The notes below the pieces were generated by a model that saw nothing but the letters and a program-made list of their open reading frames with translations, was not told the DNA's origin and ran no database searches. From positions 244,007 to 308,006 of the forward strand of contig NZ_WUQZ01000001.1 of the NCBI RefSeq assembly GCF_009829075.1: a DNA stretch of 64,000 nt, in the 5' to 3' direction. Position numbers and translations under genes: made by a program. This document shows, piece by piece, positions 24,834-32,722 of this stretch. Position 1 is the stretch's first letter; each line of letters starts with the position of its first letter. This DNA is from Sphingobacterium composti. GTDB lineage: Bacteria > Bacteroidota > Bacteroidia > Sphingobacteriales > Sphingobacteriaceae.

Positions 24834-25601
24834 TTATTTTTGTTTGTCAACCCATCCAAATACGGATTGTAAAACACTTGAGTTTCTAGAACCCCCAATA
24901 TTTTGTCGAATTTTTAATTCCTCACCTGCTATTTTTACAAATAGCCCATCTATTGCTTTTTGAGTAACATATGCATTCAAATCAGTTTGCACTTTATTGT
25001 TTGATAATGGAAGCGCATTATACGCCGAAGTTAACTGCGTCCAATATGTACTCACATTGTTTTTACCTAATGCAGTTTCTACAATTGGGCTAAACTTTTG
25101 AGTCAATGTAGCTGATGTCGTTCTTTTGAAAAAGCTTGTTGCTGCATCTTGTTGTGAACCCAATAAAATATTGAAAGCATCCGTTACGGTCATTTGCGAA
25201 AGTGAATTCACAAAAACAGGAGCAGCTTCTTTGACAGCTGATTCTGCTGCTCTATTCAAGCTCATGACAAAATTATCAACTAGCTTGCCCATTCCTGCTG
25301 AACGTAACACTTGTTCAATTTTTTGTGCTTCTTGAGGCATCATTACTTTTACTAATGCATCACCATAAAATCCATTAGTTGCGGACAATGTTTTGATGCT
25401 ATTTTGTAAGCCATTATTCAACGCTTGCTTGATTCCTGTTGCAGCTTCTGCTTGGGTAATCGTACCCGAATTAGCATTCGTTGAAGTCGTTGAGCCTGGT
25501 GTACTTTGTGGTAAAGTGCTTGCTATTTGATTCATTGCCTCACATCCTGTCAAAAAAGGAAGAACGGCAATACCAAAAGCAACATATTTTATTGATTTCA
25601 T
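24834..25601 (-). CDS. DUF4197 domain lipoprotein
   Basis: Start at 25601 gives MKSIKYVAFG and a lipoprotein signal with Cys about residue 20 (LPFLTGCEAMN); the frame stays open ten codons upstream but that would bury the signal. The mature part matches DUF4197: ITQAEAATGIKQALNNGLQ, NGFYGDALVKVMMP, and a C-terminal KAIDGLFVKIAGEELKIRQN. The family is alpha-helical, periplasmic and of unknown function. It is the last gene of a minus-strand run beginning at 29946, 38 bp after the preceding gene. Confidence 0.85.
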   Translation of the reverse strand: MKSIKYVAFGIAVLPFLTGCEAMNQIASTLPQSTPGSTTSTNANSGTITQAEAATGIKQALNNGLQNSIKTLSATNGFYGDALVKVMMPQEAQKIEQVLRSAGMGKLVDNFVMSLNRAAESAVKEAAPVFVNSLSQMTVTDAFNILLGSQQDAATSFFKRTTSATLTQKFSPIVETALGKNNVSTYWTQLTSAYNALPLSNNKVQTDLNAYVTQKAIDGLFVKIAGEELKIRQNIGGSRNSSVLQSVFGWVDKQK

Positions 25602-25638
25602 ATTTGAAAGTATTGAAACGCAAAAATACAAAAACTTA

Positions 25639-26472
25639 TTACCACTCCATATGAACCGCTACTGGAAAATGATCAGATGGATATTTACCCTCATAAGTAT
25701 CGGTCAATATACCATATTTTAATACTGTAAATGGTTTGGAAACAAATATGTGGTCGATTCTTCCTTTTGCTTGGATGTTTTTTCCCCAGCCATTAAATGT
25801 GGAATTGGGCTCGTAAACAATCGAAGCTAACTCGTGCGTATCCTGAATATATGGAGAATTTGCTAAAGTGAAATATGCTTCGTCTTTTTCATTAACATTC
25901 AAATCTCCCATTAGAACTAGAGGCAGATTAGAAGCTAGTTCTTTAGCCTTAACAAGCATCAATTTAGCACTTTCTTTTCTAGCTATTTTTCCTCTATGAT
26001 CAAAATGTGTATTCATAAGAATAAATTGCTTTTGATTAGTTTTGTCTTCTAAGACTGCCCATGTGCAAATGCGTGGTAATGCAGCATCCCAACCTTTATT
26101 TGGTGTTTCGATATTTGTTTCTGATAGCCAGAAAGTTCCACTTTTAATTATTTTAAATCTTTCTTTTTTGTACCAAATGGCTGAATATTCGCCTTTCTCT
26201 TTGCCATCATCACGACCTACACCAATAGAAGCATATTTTGGAAGCAATTTTTGCATATCATCCATTTGATCTTTAAATGCTTCTTGCACGCCAAAGACAT
26301 CAAAGTCGTGGTATTTGATTAAGTTGCAGACTTTCTCTTTTCGATCTACCCAAAGATTACCTGTGTCTACTTGATTACGCTGACGAATGTTGAATGTAGC
26401 GGCATGAAAAGATTGTGCAATGGATAATGTGAAAGTAGTTAATAATAAAATTAAGGTTATAATTGATTTCAT
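25639..26472 (-). CDS. Endonuclease/exonuclease/phosphatase (EEP) family protein, secreted
   Basis: 277 residues with a signal peptide (LILLLTTFTLSIAQS). The DNase-I-like metal-dependent phosphoesterase fold is recognised by ATFNIRQRN, FGVQEAFKDQ (metal Glu), MNTHFDHRG (catalytic His), MGDLNVNEKD, GRIDHIFVS and the final SDHFPV. Secreted members in Bacteroidota may cleave nucleic acids, sphingomyelin, inositol phosphates or other phosphodiesters; sequence alone does not tell. Two bases separate it from the GDPD gene upstream, and a phosphodiester glycosidase precedes that, so a shared phosphodiester substrate is plausible. Confidence 0.85.
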   Translation of the reverse strand: MKSIITLILLLTTFTLSIAQSFHAATFNIRQRNQVDTGNLWVDRKEKVCNLIKYHDFDVFGVQEAFKDQMDDMQKLLPKYASIGVGRDDGKEKGEYSAIWYKKERFKIIKSGTFWLSETNIETPNKGWDAALPRICTWAVLEDKTNQKQFILMNTHFDHRGKIARKESAKLMLVKAKELASNLPLVLMGDLNVNEKDEAYFTLANSPYIQDTHELASIVYEPNSTFNGWGKNIQAKGRIDHIFVSKPFTVLKYGILTDTYEGKYPSDHFPVAVHMEW

Positions 26473-26474
26473 GG

Positions 26475-27239
26475 TTATTTCTTTAAAAGTTTTTGCAACA
26501 ATTCTGGTTCATCAGTCGTAATGTAATCAACCTTTTGATCAATAAAGTATTTCATGTCTGCTTCGTTGTTCACTGTCCACACATTGATTTTCATTTTACG
26601 TTCTTTTGCTTGAGGAATGTATGTTGGGTTGTTTTTAAAGACATTATAGTTAAAGTCCATTTCACTAAACCCGTCATTATATAGGTCAATCGGACTTTTG
26701 TTACTGCCAAGATATTGAACACGTACTTTTTTATCTAATTTTTTAAGATGTAGACAAGCATCATAACTAAATGAAATAAAAACTGTTTGTTTAAGACCTT
26801 TCTGTTTCTTTACCAAATTGTAAGCTAACTCTGCTGCGCGAACAGAACGTTCTTTTCCAAGTGCACTCGGTTTAATCTCAAATACCATTTGGGTTTTTTT
26901 CTGTTTCAAACCTTCTCGCATATATTCTTCAGCAGTTGGTAATTTCTCTCCATTGGCTAGTTTTTTTTGACTTAATGTTGCGTAATCATTAGTAGCAACA
27001 TCGGTTCCTTGGTAATCATTGTCATGATTAACCACTAATACATCATCCTTTGTTAAAACAACATCAAATTCTGTTCCCCATACTTTTTGATCGATGGCAT
27101 GTTTTAATGCTGCTATTGAGTTTTGAGGAACTTTGGTGTTTTTCCAGACCCCACGATGAGCAACTATTTTAGTGGATTGTGCATATGTATAACTAGTCAA
27201 TGCGGATAATATTAATACGAGTAATGCAATTTTTTTCAT
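26475..27239 (-). CDS. Glycerophosphodiester phosphodiesterase family protein (second copy, shorter)
   Basis: 254 residues with a signal peptide (LVLILSALTSYTYAQ). GDPD motifs: His28-Arg29 (VAHRGVWKN), Glu57 and Asp59 in GTEFDVVLTKD, His72 in VVNHDNDY, and FEIKPSALG with the third acidic ligand. The usual PENT/S reads PQNS, Gln for Glu, a conservative oddity that may alter the active site edge. It differs enough from the 20172-21077 GDPD that the two are not a recent duplication. It sits between the NAGPA-type and EEP genes with gaps of 18 and 2 bp. Confidence 0.87.
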   Translation of the reverse strand: MKKIALLVLILSALTSYTYAQSTKIVAHRGVWKNTKVPQNSIAALKHAIDQKVWGTEFDVVLTKDDVLVVNHDNDYQGTDVATNDYATLSQKKLANGEKLPTAEEYMREGLKQKKTQMVFEIKPSALGKERSVRAAELAYNLVKKQKGLKQTVFISFSYDACLHLKKLDKKVRVQYLGSNKSPIDLYNDGFSEMDFNYNVFKNNPTYIPQAKERKMKINVWTVNNEADMKYFIDQKVDYITTDEPELLQKLLKK

Positions 27240-27257
27240 GATTAATAAGGTGTTGGG

Positions 27258-28088
27258 TTATTTAGTTAAATATATAATGTTTGATACTTTTCTTTCTCCT
27301 TGATGGTCAAATTTACTGTTGTCCGAGGGGTAATTTACAATGCCGTTTTCTGGTTCACTTTTTATATACATTGCAGTGCTACCACCACCGTCTAGGTTCA
27401 TAGCATTTTCACAACCATACCATTTGAGAATATGAGTGAGTTCATGCAGGTTCATGCCTTGCGACTCACTTCTGCGACCATCTACCGTAATTAAAATAAG
27501 TTTATTGTTCTTAGTTCCAATAGCTGTACGTGGATGACGATTATCATTGAATGCATTTTTGGCGAGTTCTGATCTGCTACTCTCCGCTAACAACATAGGT
27601 CCTGCTAGCATAATATTAGGCAAATTGGCAATCGAAGATGAATCGGAACTAATAGTTGTAGACTTTTTATCAAAGGCAAAATATGCATTAGCGCGTGCGC
27701 TTTTAGCAATTGTGTGATTTACGATTTGGTTCTCAACTTTTATAAAATCCACAGCCCCACCATTTTTCATGTCAAAGAAACCACCATTTATGGCAACAAT
27801 AGCATTTGCTTCTTGCGCTAATTTGGACGTTAATTCTCGACTGTCTGAAAGTGCTTTTAATCCTAAATTCTTTTGGTTTTTCTTCAGGTCGATTTCAAGG
27901 ATATTAATAATTTGATTGCTGTTGAAGATTGTGGATGAAGATGCGCTTTTCCAAACAATTCCTTTGGCAATTTTTTGCGTTTTCCATTGTTGTTGAACAA
28001 AGGCTAGAGAATCTTTCTCCCTACCTGATTGACAAAATACAAGTATTGGAAAAAGTGAGGTAAATAAAAAGGCAGTAATGTTTTTCAT
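27258..28088 (-). CDS. Phosphodiester glycosidase (NAGPA domain) family protein, secreted
   Basis: 276 residues with a signal peptide (FLFTSLFPILVFCQS). The NAGPA/DUF2233 fold is marked by AIVAINGGFFDMKNGG, RHPRTAIGTKNNKLILITVD with GRRSESQGM, and the late NLDGGGSTAMYI. The animal member is the uncovering enzyme, which removes GlcNAc from GlcNAc-1-phospho-6-mannose; bacterial members act on sugar-1-phosphodiesters or cell-wall compounds. Upstream of GDPD and EEP genes it forms a three-gene set of secreted phosphodiesterases. This exact substrate is unknown. Confidence 0.85.
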   Translation of the reverse strand: MKNITAFLFTSLFPILVFCQSGREKDSLAFVQQQWKTQKIAKGIVWKSASSSTIFNSNQIINILEIDLKKNQKNLGLKALSDSRELTSKLAQEANAIVAINGGFFDMKNGGAVDFIKVENQIVNHTIAKSARANAYFAFDKKSTTISSDSSSIANLPNIMLAGPMLLAESSRSELAKNAFNDNRHPRTAIGTKNNKLILITVDGRRSESQGMNLHELTHILKWYGCENAMNLDGGGSTAMYIKSEPENGIVNYPSDNSKFDHQGERKVSNIIYLTK

Positions 28089-28133
28089 AATTACTGCCTA
28101 ATTTAAATATCTTATGTTAATAAACTGTAATTA

Positions 28134-28781
28134 TTAACGCTTTCCTTCCCATTCTGCATAAAATTGTTGCAAAAAACCTTCCATATACTGATGTCTTTGC
28201 TCAGCTAGAGATTTGGCAGTAGGCGTATTCATCTTATCTTTCAATAACAACAACTTTTCATAAAAGTGGTTTATAGTCGGAGCGGTAGTGTTTTTGTATT
28301 CCTCTTTTGTCATATTTAGTTTTGGCTTAATTTTAGGATTATACATCTCTCTATTTTTATAGCCCCCATAATTAAAAGCGCGTGCGATTCCAATCGCCCC
28401 GATAGCATCCAATCGATCAGCATCTTGTACGATTTCTAACTCTTTAGAATGGAAATTAACCTCGCCTAATGATGCTTTGAAGGACATATTATGAATAATT
28501 CGTCTTACATGATCTATGGTGTCAGCATTAATTCCTATGGATTCTAAAAATTCTCCAGCTACACGAGGACCTATACTTTCGTCACCATCATGAAATTTGC
28601 TATCTGCAATATCGTGTAATAATGCTGCCAATTCACAAACCAAATGATCGGCTTGTTCAGTTTGAAGAATCAATTTTGTGTTGTTCCACACTCGTTGAAT
28701 GTGCCACCAATCATGTCCTGCCTCGGCAAATTTGAGTCTGTCTTGTACAAATGCTACGGTAAGATCAATTGTTTGTTGCAT
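28134..28781 (-). CDS. HD domain phosphohydrolase
   Basis: Cytoplasmic protein of 215 residues. The metal-binding set is present: His27 in HDWWHIQRVW, His56-Asp57 in ALLHDIADSKFHDGDE, and a distal Asp in VQDADRLDAIGAIGIARAF. This matches the YedJ/YfdR-like single-domain HD family, presumed nucleotide or phosphate-ester hydrolases. It is separated by one base from the RNA methyltransferase gene upstream and by 45 bp from the NAGPA gene downstream. Confidence 0.87.
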   Translation of the reverse strand: MQQTIDLTVAFVQDRLKFAEAGHDWWHIQRVWNNTKLILQTEQADHLVCELAALLHDIADSKFHDGDESIGPRVAGEFLESIGINADTIDHVRRIIHNMSFKASLGEVNFHSKELEIVQDADRLDAIGAIGIARAFNYGGYKNREMYNPKIKPKLNMTKEEYKNTTAPTINHFYEKLLLLKDKMNTPTAKSLAEQRHQYMEGFLQQFYAEWEGKR

Positions 28782-28782
28782 G

Positions 28783-29946
28783 TTATTTTTCTTTTGTTCC
28801 GTCGTAAAGTTCGTATTGTAATAATCTACAGTCTAATTTACCATTAAAAAACTCAAATCTCCTAGAAGCTTTTAAACCAATTTTTTTGGCAAGGTCTGGA
28901 TTGCCTGTAAATACATAGCCACGGTAACCTTTGCACTCTTGCTTCATAAAATCACCAATACGCTTATAAGTCAATTCCAATTTCGTATGTGTACCCAATC
29001 GCTCTCCATATTCAGGATTGAACATGATGACTCCAGGTTCTTTGGGGACGGTTGTCTCCGCAAAATCTCCAACTTCAAATTGAATCAAATGCTCTACACC
29101 AGCTGTTTGGGCATTCATTTTTGCAATTTCAACAGCTTGCTCCGAAAGGTCAGAAGCAATGATTTGAGGGATATTATGTTTATTGGCCTTTTCTTTTATT
29201 AATCTTCTTTCTTCGAAAAAGACTTCTTCATTATAACCAATGATATGCATGAAGGCATAGTTCATACGTTGCAATCCCGGCATTCTTTTTTGAGCAATAA
29301 GCGCAGCTTCGATGGCTAATGTCCCCGAACCACACATCGGGTTTATAAATGGTGATTTGCCATCCCATTTCGTAGCCATAATAGTTGATGTCGCTAAGGC
29401 TTCTAGCATAGGTGCTTTTCCCGGATGCTTGCGGTAGCCGTGTTTTGCTAATGTTTCACCCGAAGTATCCAAGAATATTTCAGCACGGTCTTCCATCCAA
29501 TGCAGGTGGATAACTGTTTTGTGAGCGTCAGGACCCGAGTCTGGACGAACACCTTTTTTATCTTTTATTCTGTCTACAATTGCATCTTTTACTTTTACAT
29601 TTGCGAACAAAGGAGTCGTAATCGTATCGTTGTGTACGTTGGATGTTACCGTGAAATAGCCATCAAAGGGAATGTAATTTTCCCATTCGATTTTGACTAA
29701 AGCGTCATATAATTCTTTTGGATCATGCGCACGAAAAGAACCAATTTCATATAATACTTGACTCGCTGTACGCAAATTTAGGTTCAAGCGAATACAATCA
29801 TTGATAGAAGCAAATAACTCTACACCAGTGTTGAATGCTCTTTTTATTTCGAAACCTAATTCTGTAATTTCTTCTTGAAGGAATGGTGATAATCTTTTGT
29901 TACAAGTAATTATCACTTTGCTTGCTGTGTTGAAAACTTCTTTCAT
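28783..29946 (-). CDS. THUMP-domain class I SAM-dependent RNA methyltransferase
   Basis: 387 residues. The N-terminal ferredoxin-like/THUMP region (residues about 10-160) binds RNA; the C-terminal Rossmann methyltransferase has the SAM loop NPMCGSGTLAIEAA and the catalytic motif IV as NPEYGERLG. Related RlmL-type enzymes (N2-methylguanosine in 23S rRNA) read NPPYGERL, so the second Pro is Glu here; I believe this variant is common in Bacteroidota. The most likely role is 23S rRNA m2G methylation. The promoter -7 box lies only 8 bp ahead of the ATG, implying a near-leaderless mRNA. Confidence 0.9.
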   Translation of the reverse strand: MKEVFNTASKVIITCNKRLSPFLQEEITELGFEIKRAFNTGVELFASINDCIRLNLNLRTASQVLYEIGSFRAHDPKELYDALVKIEWENYIPFDGYFTVTSNVHNDTITTPLFANVKVKDAIVDRIKDKKGVRPDSGPDAHKTVIHLHWMEDRAEIFLDTSGETLAKHGYRKHPGKAPMLEALATSTIMATKWDGKSPFINPMCGSGTLAIEAALIAQKRMPGLQRMNYAFMHIIGYNEEVFFEERRLIKEKANKHNIPQIIASDLSEQAVEIAKMNAQTAGVEHLIQFEVGDFAETTVPKEPGVIMFNPEYGERLGTHTKLELTYKRIGDFMKQECKGYRGYVFTGNPDLAKKIGLKASRRFEFFNGKLDCRLLQYELYDGTKEK

Positions 29947-29953
29947 ATTTGTG

Positions 29954-29961
29954 CAAAGTTA
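29954..29961 (-). promoter_or_regulatory. -7 element (TAACTTTG) of the minus-strand methyltransferase operon
   Basis: CAAAGTTA on the plus strand reads TAACTTTG on the minus strand. The predicted start of transcription falls within a few bases of the ATG at 29946. Confidence 0.5.
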
Positions 29962-30015
29962 ATTAATCTTGGATGGAAAAAATGTGTAATTTTACGGTTT
30001 AATACAATTAATGAT

Positions 30016-30390
30016 ATGGAAATCAGAGGAAAAGTTCACGAAGTAGGTGCTGTACAACAGGTTACTGAGTCTTTTAAAAAGAGAGATATGATTGTTGCAT
30101 ACGCTGAAAACCCACAATTTGTGGAATATATTCGTTTTGAAGCGACGCAAGATAGAGTTAATATTTTTGATAATTTGGCTGTTGGCGAAGAGGTTGAAGT
30201 TTCTTTCAATTTACGTGGTCGTCCTTGGACAAATGCACAAGGCGTAACGACTTATTTCAACTCTTTGGTAGCTTGGAGAGTAACTAAATTAGCTAATACA
30301 GCTGCTGCTGCTGCTCCTTCATACAATGATATGCCAGCTCCAGTAGATATTTCGTCATCAGGTGCTGATGACGACGATTTACCATTCTAA
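30016..30390 (+). CDS. DUF3127 domain protein with SSB-like acidic C-terminal tip
   Basis: Cytoplasmic protein of 124 residues. The body (about 1-95) alternates beta strands (IRGKVHEVGAVQQVTESFKK, VEVSFNLRGRPWTN, YFNSLVAWRVTKL) in a pattern compatible with an OB fold. A flexible Ala/Pro/Ser linker follows, and the protein ends DDDDLPF, strikingly like the DDDIPF tip by which single-stranded DNA-binding protein recruits repair and replication enzymes. DUF3127 has no assigned function that I know. It is transcribed alone: divergent from the methyltransferase gene, with its own terminator at 30418. A nucleic-acid-binding role is inference. Confidence 0.85.
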   Translation: MEIRGKVHEVGAVQQVTESFKKRDMIVAYAENPQFVEYIRFEATQDRVNIFDNLAVGEEVEVSFNLRGRPWTNAQGVTTYFNSLVAWRVTKLANTAAAAAPSYNDMPAPVDISSSGADDDDLPF

Positions 30391-30417
30391 TAAAATAACC
30401 GTATACTAAATACTTTT

Positions 30418-30447
30418 AAAAGCTGTCTCATCCGAGATAGCTTTTTT
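30418..30447 (+). terminator. Terminator after the DUF3127 gene
   Basis: AAAAGCTGTCTC (30418-30429) pairs with GAGATAGCTTTT (30434-30445), one G-U pair, 4-nt loop, then further T residues. Confidence 0.85.
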
Positions 30448-30622
30448 AGTTTTCTGACGTAATGACATGAAAATCATTACAATTTTTGCTGTATTGTAGC
30501 TATTATGTAAAATATTGATTCTTGGAATAGGATTTGAAGATATTATCCTAACTGTGATAGTATATTAACAGATAAAGTTTGAAAATTGATTATATTAGAA
30601 GTGATAATAATAAATTATAAGA

Positions 30623-31399
30623 ATGGGTTTTGCGACGAAGAAAACTAAAAGATGGGAATTTGGGCAATTAAAATGGACATTTTTGTCTATTTTATTTTTT
30701 GTTCCGCCGATACATCCTTTGGTGATGTTGTCGCAAGCATCTAAGAGCAAAGTTCGTTCTTGGTATGCTTTAGCGTGGGTATTACTGGCTATTCAACTTG
30801 GATTATTTTATTCATTTTATTATTTCGCGGGTGCGATGTCTTCGGGTATGTTGGCTACAATAGTTGGATACATAACAACTTATATTGTTGGTAATGGACT
30901 TCTTCTAGGTCAATCCAAAGACTATTTGCAACGATTAGAATTATCAGAAGTGAGACAATTGACTTGGGTCAATACTATTGCGCATCAACGTCGTTTGGAA
31001 CTGGCGCAAGCTGAAGTTGAAACACCGCAATCTTTTGTGACGAAATTGATGTTCTTCCAGAAGGCTATACAGAATAGAACGCTGCAAGCACATATTGAGA
31101 AGATTGTTCGTATGTTTCATCTATTAGAGCAGCGCGATATTATGGAGGCTGAGAAATTTCTGGTAAGACATGGGACAGTGGTCAATGTGCTGCGTGAATA
31201 TTATGATTTGCAACAAACTAAACTCAATAATGCTGTTACGTTAGAATCCAAAAACAAGTTGGAATCAGTGTTGGTACAGGCATCGTCGGCTATTGAGCAA
31301 GATGTGACTAATTTAATAAAATATCGTTTGCTAGATGTGTCTGCAGAATCGGATGTGTATTTGCAAACGCTTAAAAATAAAAAACTACTTAAAGACTAA
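30623..31399 (+). CDS. XpaC-like membrane protein, partner of TelA-like protein
   Basis: 258 residues. Three hydrophobic segments in the first 100 residues (FLSILFFVPPIHPLVML, WYALAWVLLAIQLGLFYSFY, ATIVGYITTYIVGNGLLLG), then a cytoplasmic helical domain. Its end (VLREYYDLQQTKL; SSAIEQDVTNLIKYRLLD) resembles XpaC, the 5-bromo-4-chloroindolyl phosphate hydrolysis-type protein that pairs with TelA in Firmicutes. The TelA-like gene follows after three bases, which supports the assignment. A catalytic activity is not evident; the pair is thought to act in cell-envelope or toxic-anion resistance. Confidence 0.6.
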   Translation: MGFATKKTKRWEFGQLKWTFLSILFFVPPIHPLVMLSQASKSKVRSWYALAWVLLAIQLGLFYSFYYFAGAMSSGMLATIVGYITTYIVGNGLLLGQSKDYLQRLELSEVRQLTWVNTIAHQRRLELAQAEVETPQSFVTKLMFFQKAIQNRTLQAHIEKIVRMFHLLEQRDIMEAEKFLVRHGTVVNVLREYYDLQQTKLNNAVTLESKNKLESVLVQASSAIEQDVTNLIKYRLLDVSAESDVYLQTLKNKKLLKD

Positions 31400-31402
31400 A
31401 GT

Positions 31403-32506
31403 ATGAGTACAATAGATTTAACGACTTACGACGATAATACTCCGGAAAAGGGTCAAGAGATGCAGGTGAATTTTACACCCGAAGAAAAGGCTATAATCCA
31501 ACAATATAAAGATAATATCAATCTCCAATCTACTACTGATATCATACAATATGGTGTAGCTAGTCAGACAAAAGTGAGTAATTTTTCGAATGAAATTTTA
31601 AAGCAGGTTCGTACAAAAGATATGGGAGGTGCGGAAGAGATTTTGTTAAATTTACGCTCTGATATTAAATCTTTTGATGAAAATATTAACAAGAAGCCAT
31701 TAATTCCTTTTTTTGATTCATTAAAGAAGAAAGTTCAGCGTTTGCGTACGGAATATGCTTCTGTGGAGAAAAATATTCATCAAATTGAATTAAAGTTAGA
31801 AGGTCACTACAAAAATTTGCTAAAGGATGTTAATATTTTTGATAGGCTTTTCCAAGAAAATCAGAACTATTTCAAGGAGCTTTCTTTGCATATTGCAGCA
31901 GGAGAAGAGAAGTTGCAAGAAGTACATTCCGTTACGTTGCCACAATTAAAAAAAGAGGCGGAAGAATCTGGCGACCAGCACAAGATTCAGGCGTACAAGG
32001 ATATGGAGCAACATGTGGTGCGTTTTGAACGTAAAGTGCATGATTTGAAATTGACACGTATGGTTGTGTTGCAAACAGCACCTCAGATTCGAATGATTCA
32101 AAGTAACAGTTCTTCGTTGATGGAAAAAATCCAATCCAGTATTGTGAACACATTGCCGCTTTGGAAAAATCAGATGGTGTTGACATTGGGTATTGCACAT
32201 GCACAACGTGCTTTGGAGGCACAGAAAGCGGTAACGGATGCAACCAATGAATTGTTACGTAAGAATTCTGAAATGCTCAAAGAATCGACTATCAATGTAG
32301 CACGTGAAACAGAGCGTGGTATCGTCGATATCGAAACTATCAAAAAAGCAAACAACGATATTATCAGCACGATCGAACAGGTATTACAGATACAACGTGA
32401 TGGTCGTGAAAAGCGCAAAGTCGTAGAACAAGAATTGCTACAATCCGAAAATGAACTAAAGCAAAACTTGTTGAAATCTTCGGATGATACAAGATTAATA
32501 AACTAA
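31403..32506 (+). CDS. Toxic anion resistance (TelA/KlaA) family protein
   Basis: 367 residues, almost wholly alpha-helical and coiled-coil rich. The stretch SSSLMEKIQSSIVNTLPLWK followed by NQMVLTLGIAHAQRALEAQK, and later TNELLRKNSEMLKESTINVA with ARETERGIVDIETIKKANND, are the diagnostic core of the TelA family (PF05816). Members have been linked to tellurite and other envelope stress resistance, with no known enzymatic mechanism. It forms a two-gene operon with the XpaC-like protein and ends at a strong terminator. Confidence 0.9.
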   Translation: MSTIDLTTYDDNTPEKGQEMQVNFTPEEKAIIQQYKDNINLQSTTDIIQYGVASQTKVSNFSNEILKQVRTKDMGGAEEILLNLRSDIKSFDENINKKPLIPFFDSLKKKVQRLRTEYASVEKNIHQIELKLEGHYKNLLKDVNIFDRLFQENQNYFKELSLHIAAGEEKLQEVHSVTLPQLKKEAEESGDQHKIQAYKDMEQHVVRFERKVHDLKLTRMVVLQTAPQIRMIQSNSSSLMEKIQSSIVNTLPLWKNQMVLTLGIAHAQRALEAQKAVTDATNELLRKNSEMLKESTINVARETERGIVDIETIKKANNDIISTIEQVLQIQRDGREKRKVVEQELLQSENELKQNLLKSSDDTRLIN

Positions 32507-32530
32507 AAAAGCCGCTTAAAGCGGCTTTTT
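32505..32530 (+). terminator. Terminator after the TelA-like gene
   Basis: AAAAAAGCCGCTT at 32505-32517 pairs with AGCGGCTTTTT at 32520-32530 around a tiny AA loop: GCCGCTTaaAGCGGC with a T tail. Confidence 0.9.
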
Positions 32531-32570
32531 CTAGTTTTATGTGTCATTTAGCTTTGCTAAGCTCCCTGCG

Positions 32571-32654
32571 GTCATTTCGACGAAAGGAGAAATCTTAAAG
32601 TAATTGCTATTCTTTGTTTAATGTGAGATATCTCTCTGCGTTCGATATGACGAT
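32571..32654. repeat. Imperfect palindromic intergenic repeat (GTCATTTCGACGAAAGGAGA type)
   Basis: GTCATTTCGACGAAAGGAGA begins at 32571 and continues AATCTT; its diverged inverse GAGATATCTCTCTGCGTTCG with ATATGACG ends near 32653. This resembles a repeat family common between genes in Bacteroidota (arms around GTCATTTCGACG...GGAGAAATCT). It sits in the gap between convergent genes. It is probably a small non-autonomous mobile or REP-like element. Confidence 0.6.
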
Positions 32655-32722
32655 TATGTCACGTCCTTCTGAAATAAGTAGGAAACTAAATTTCTAATTT
32701 CATCACTTCAAAATTGATTGAT

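Noticed and set aside
31932..32243. Minus-strand frame of 103 codons inside the TelA-like gene
   Set aside because: Shadow of a strongly coding plus-strand gene; His/Cys/Pro-rich without family features.
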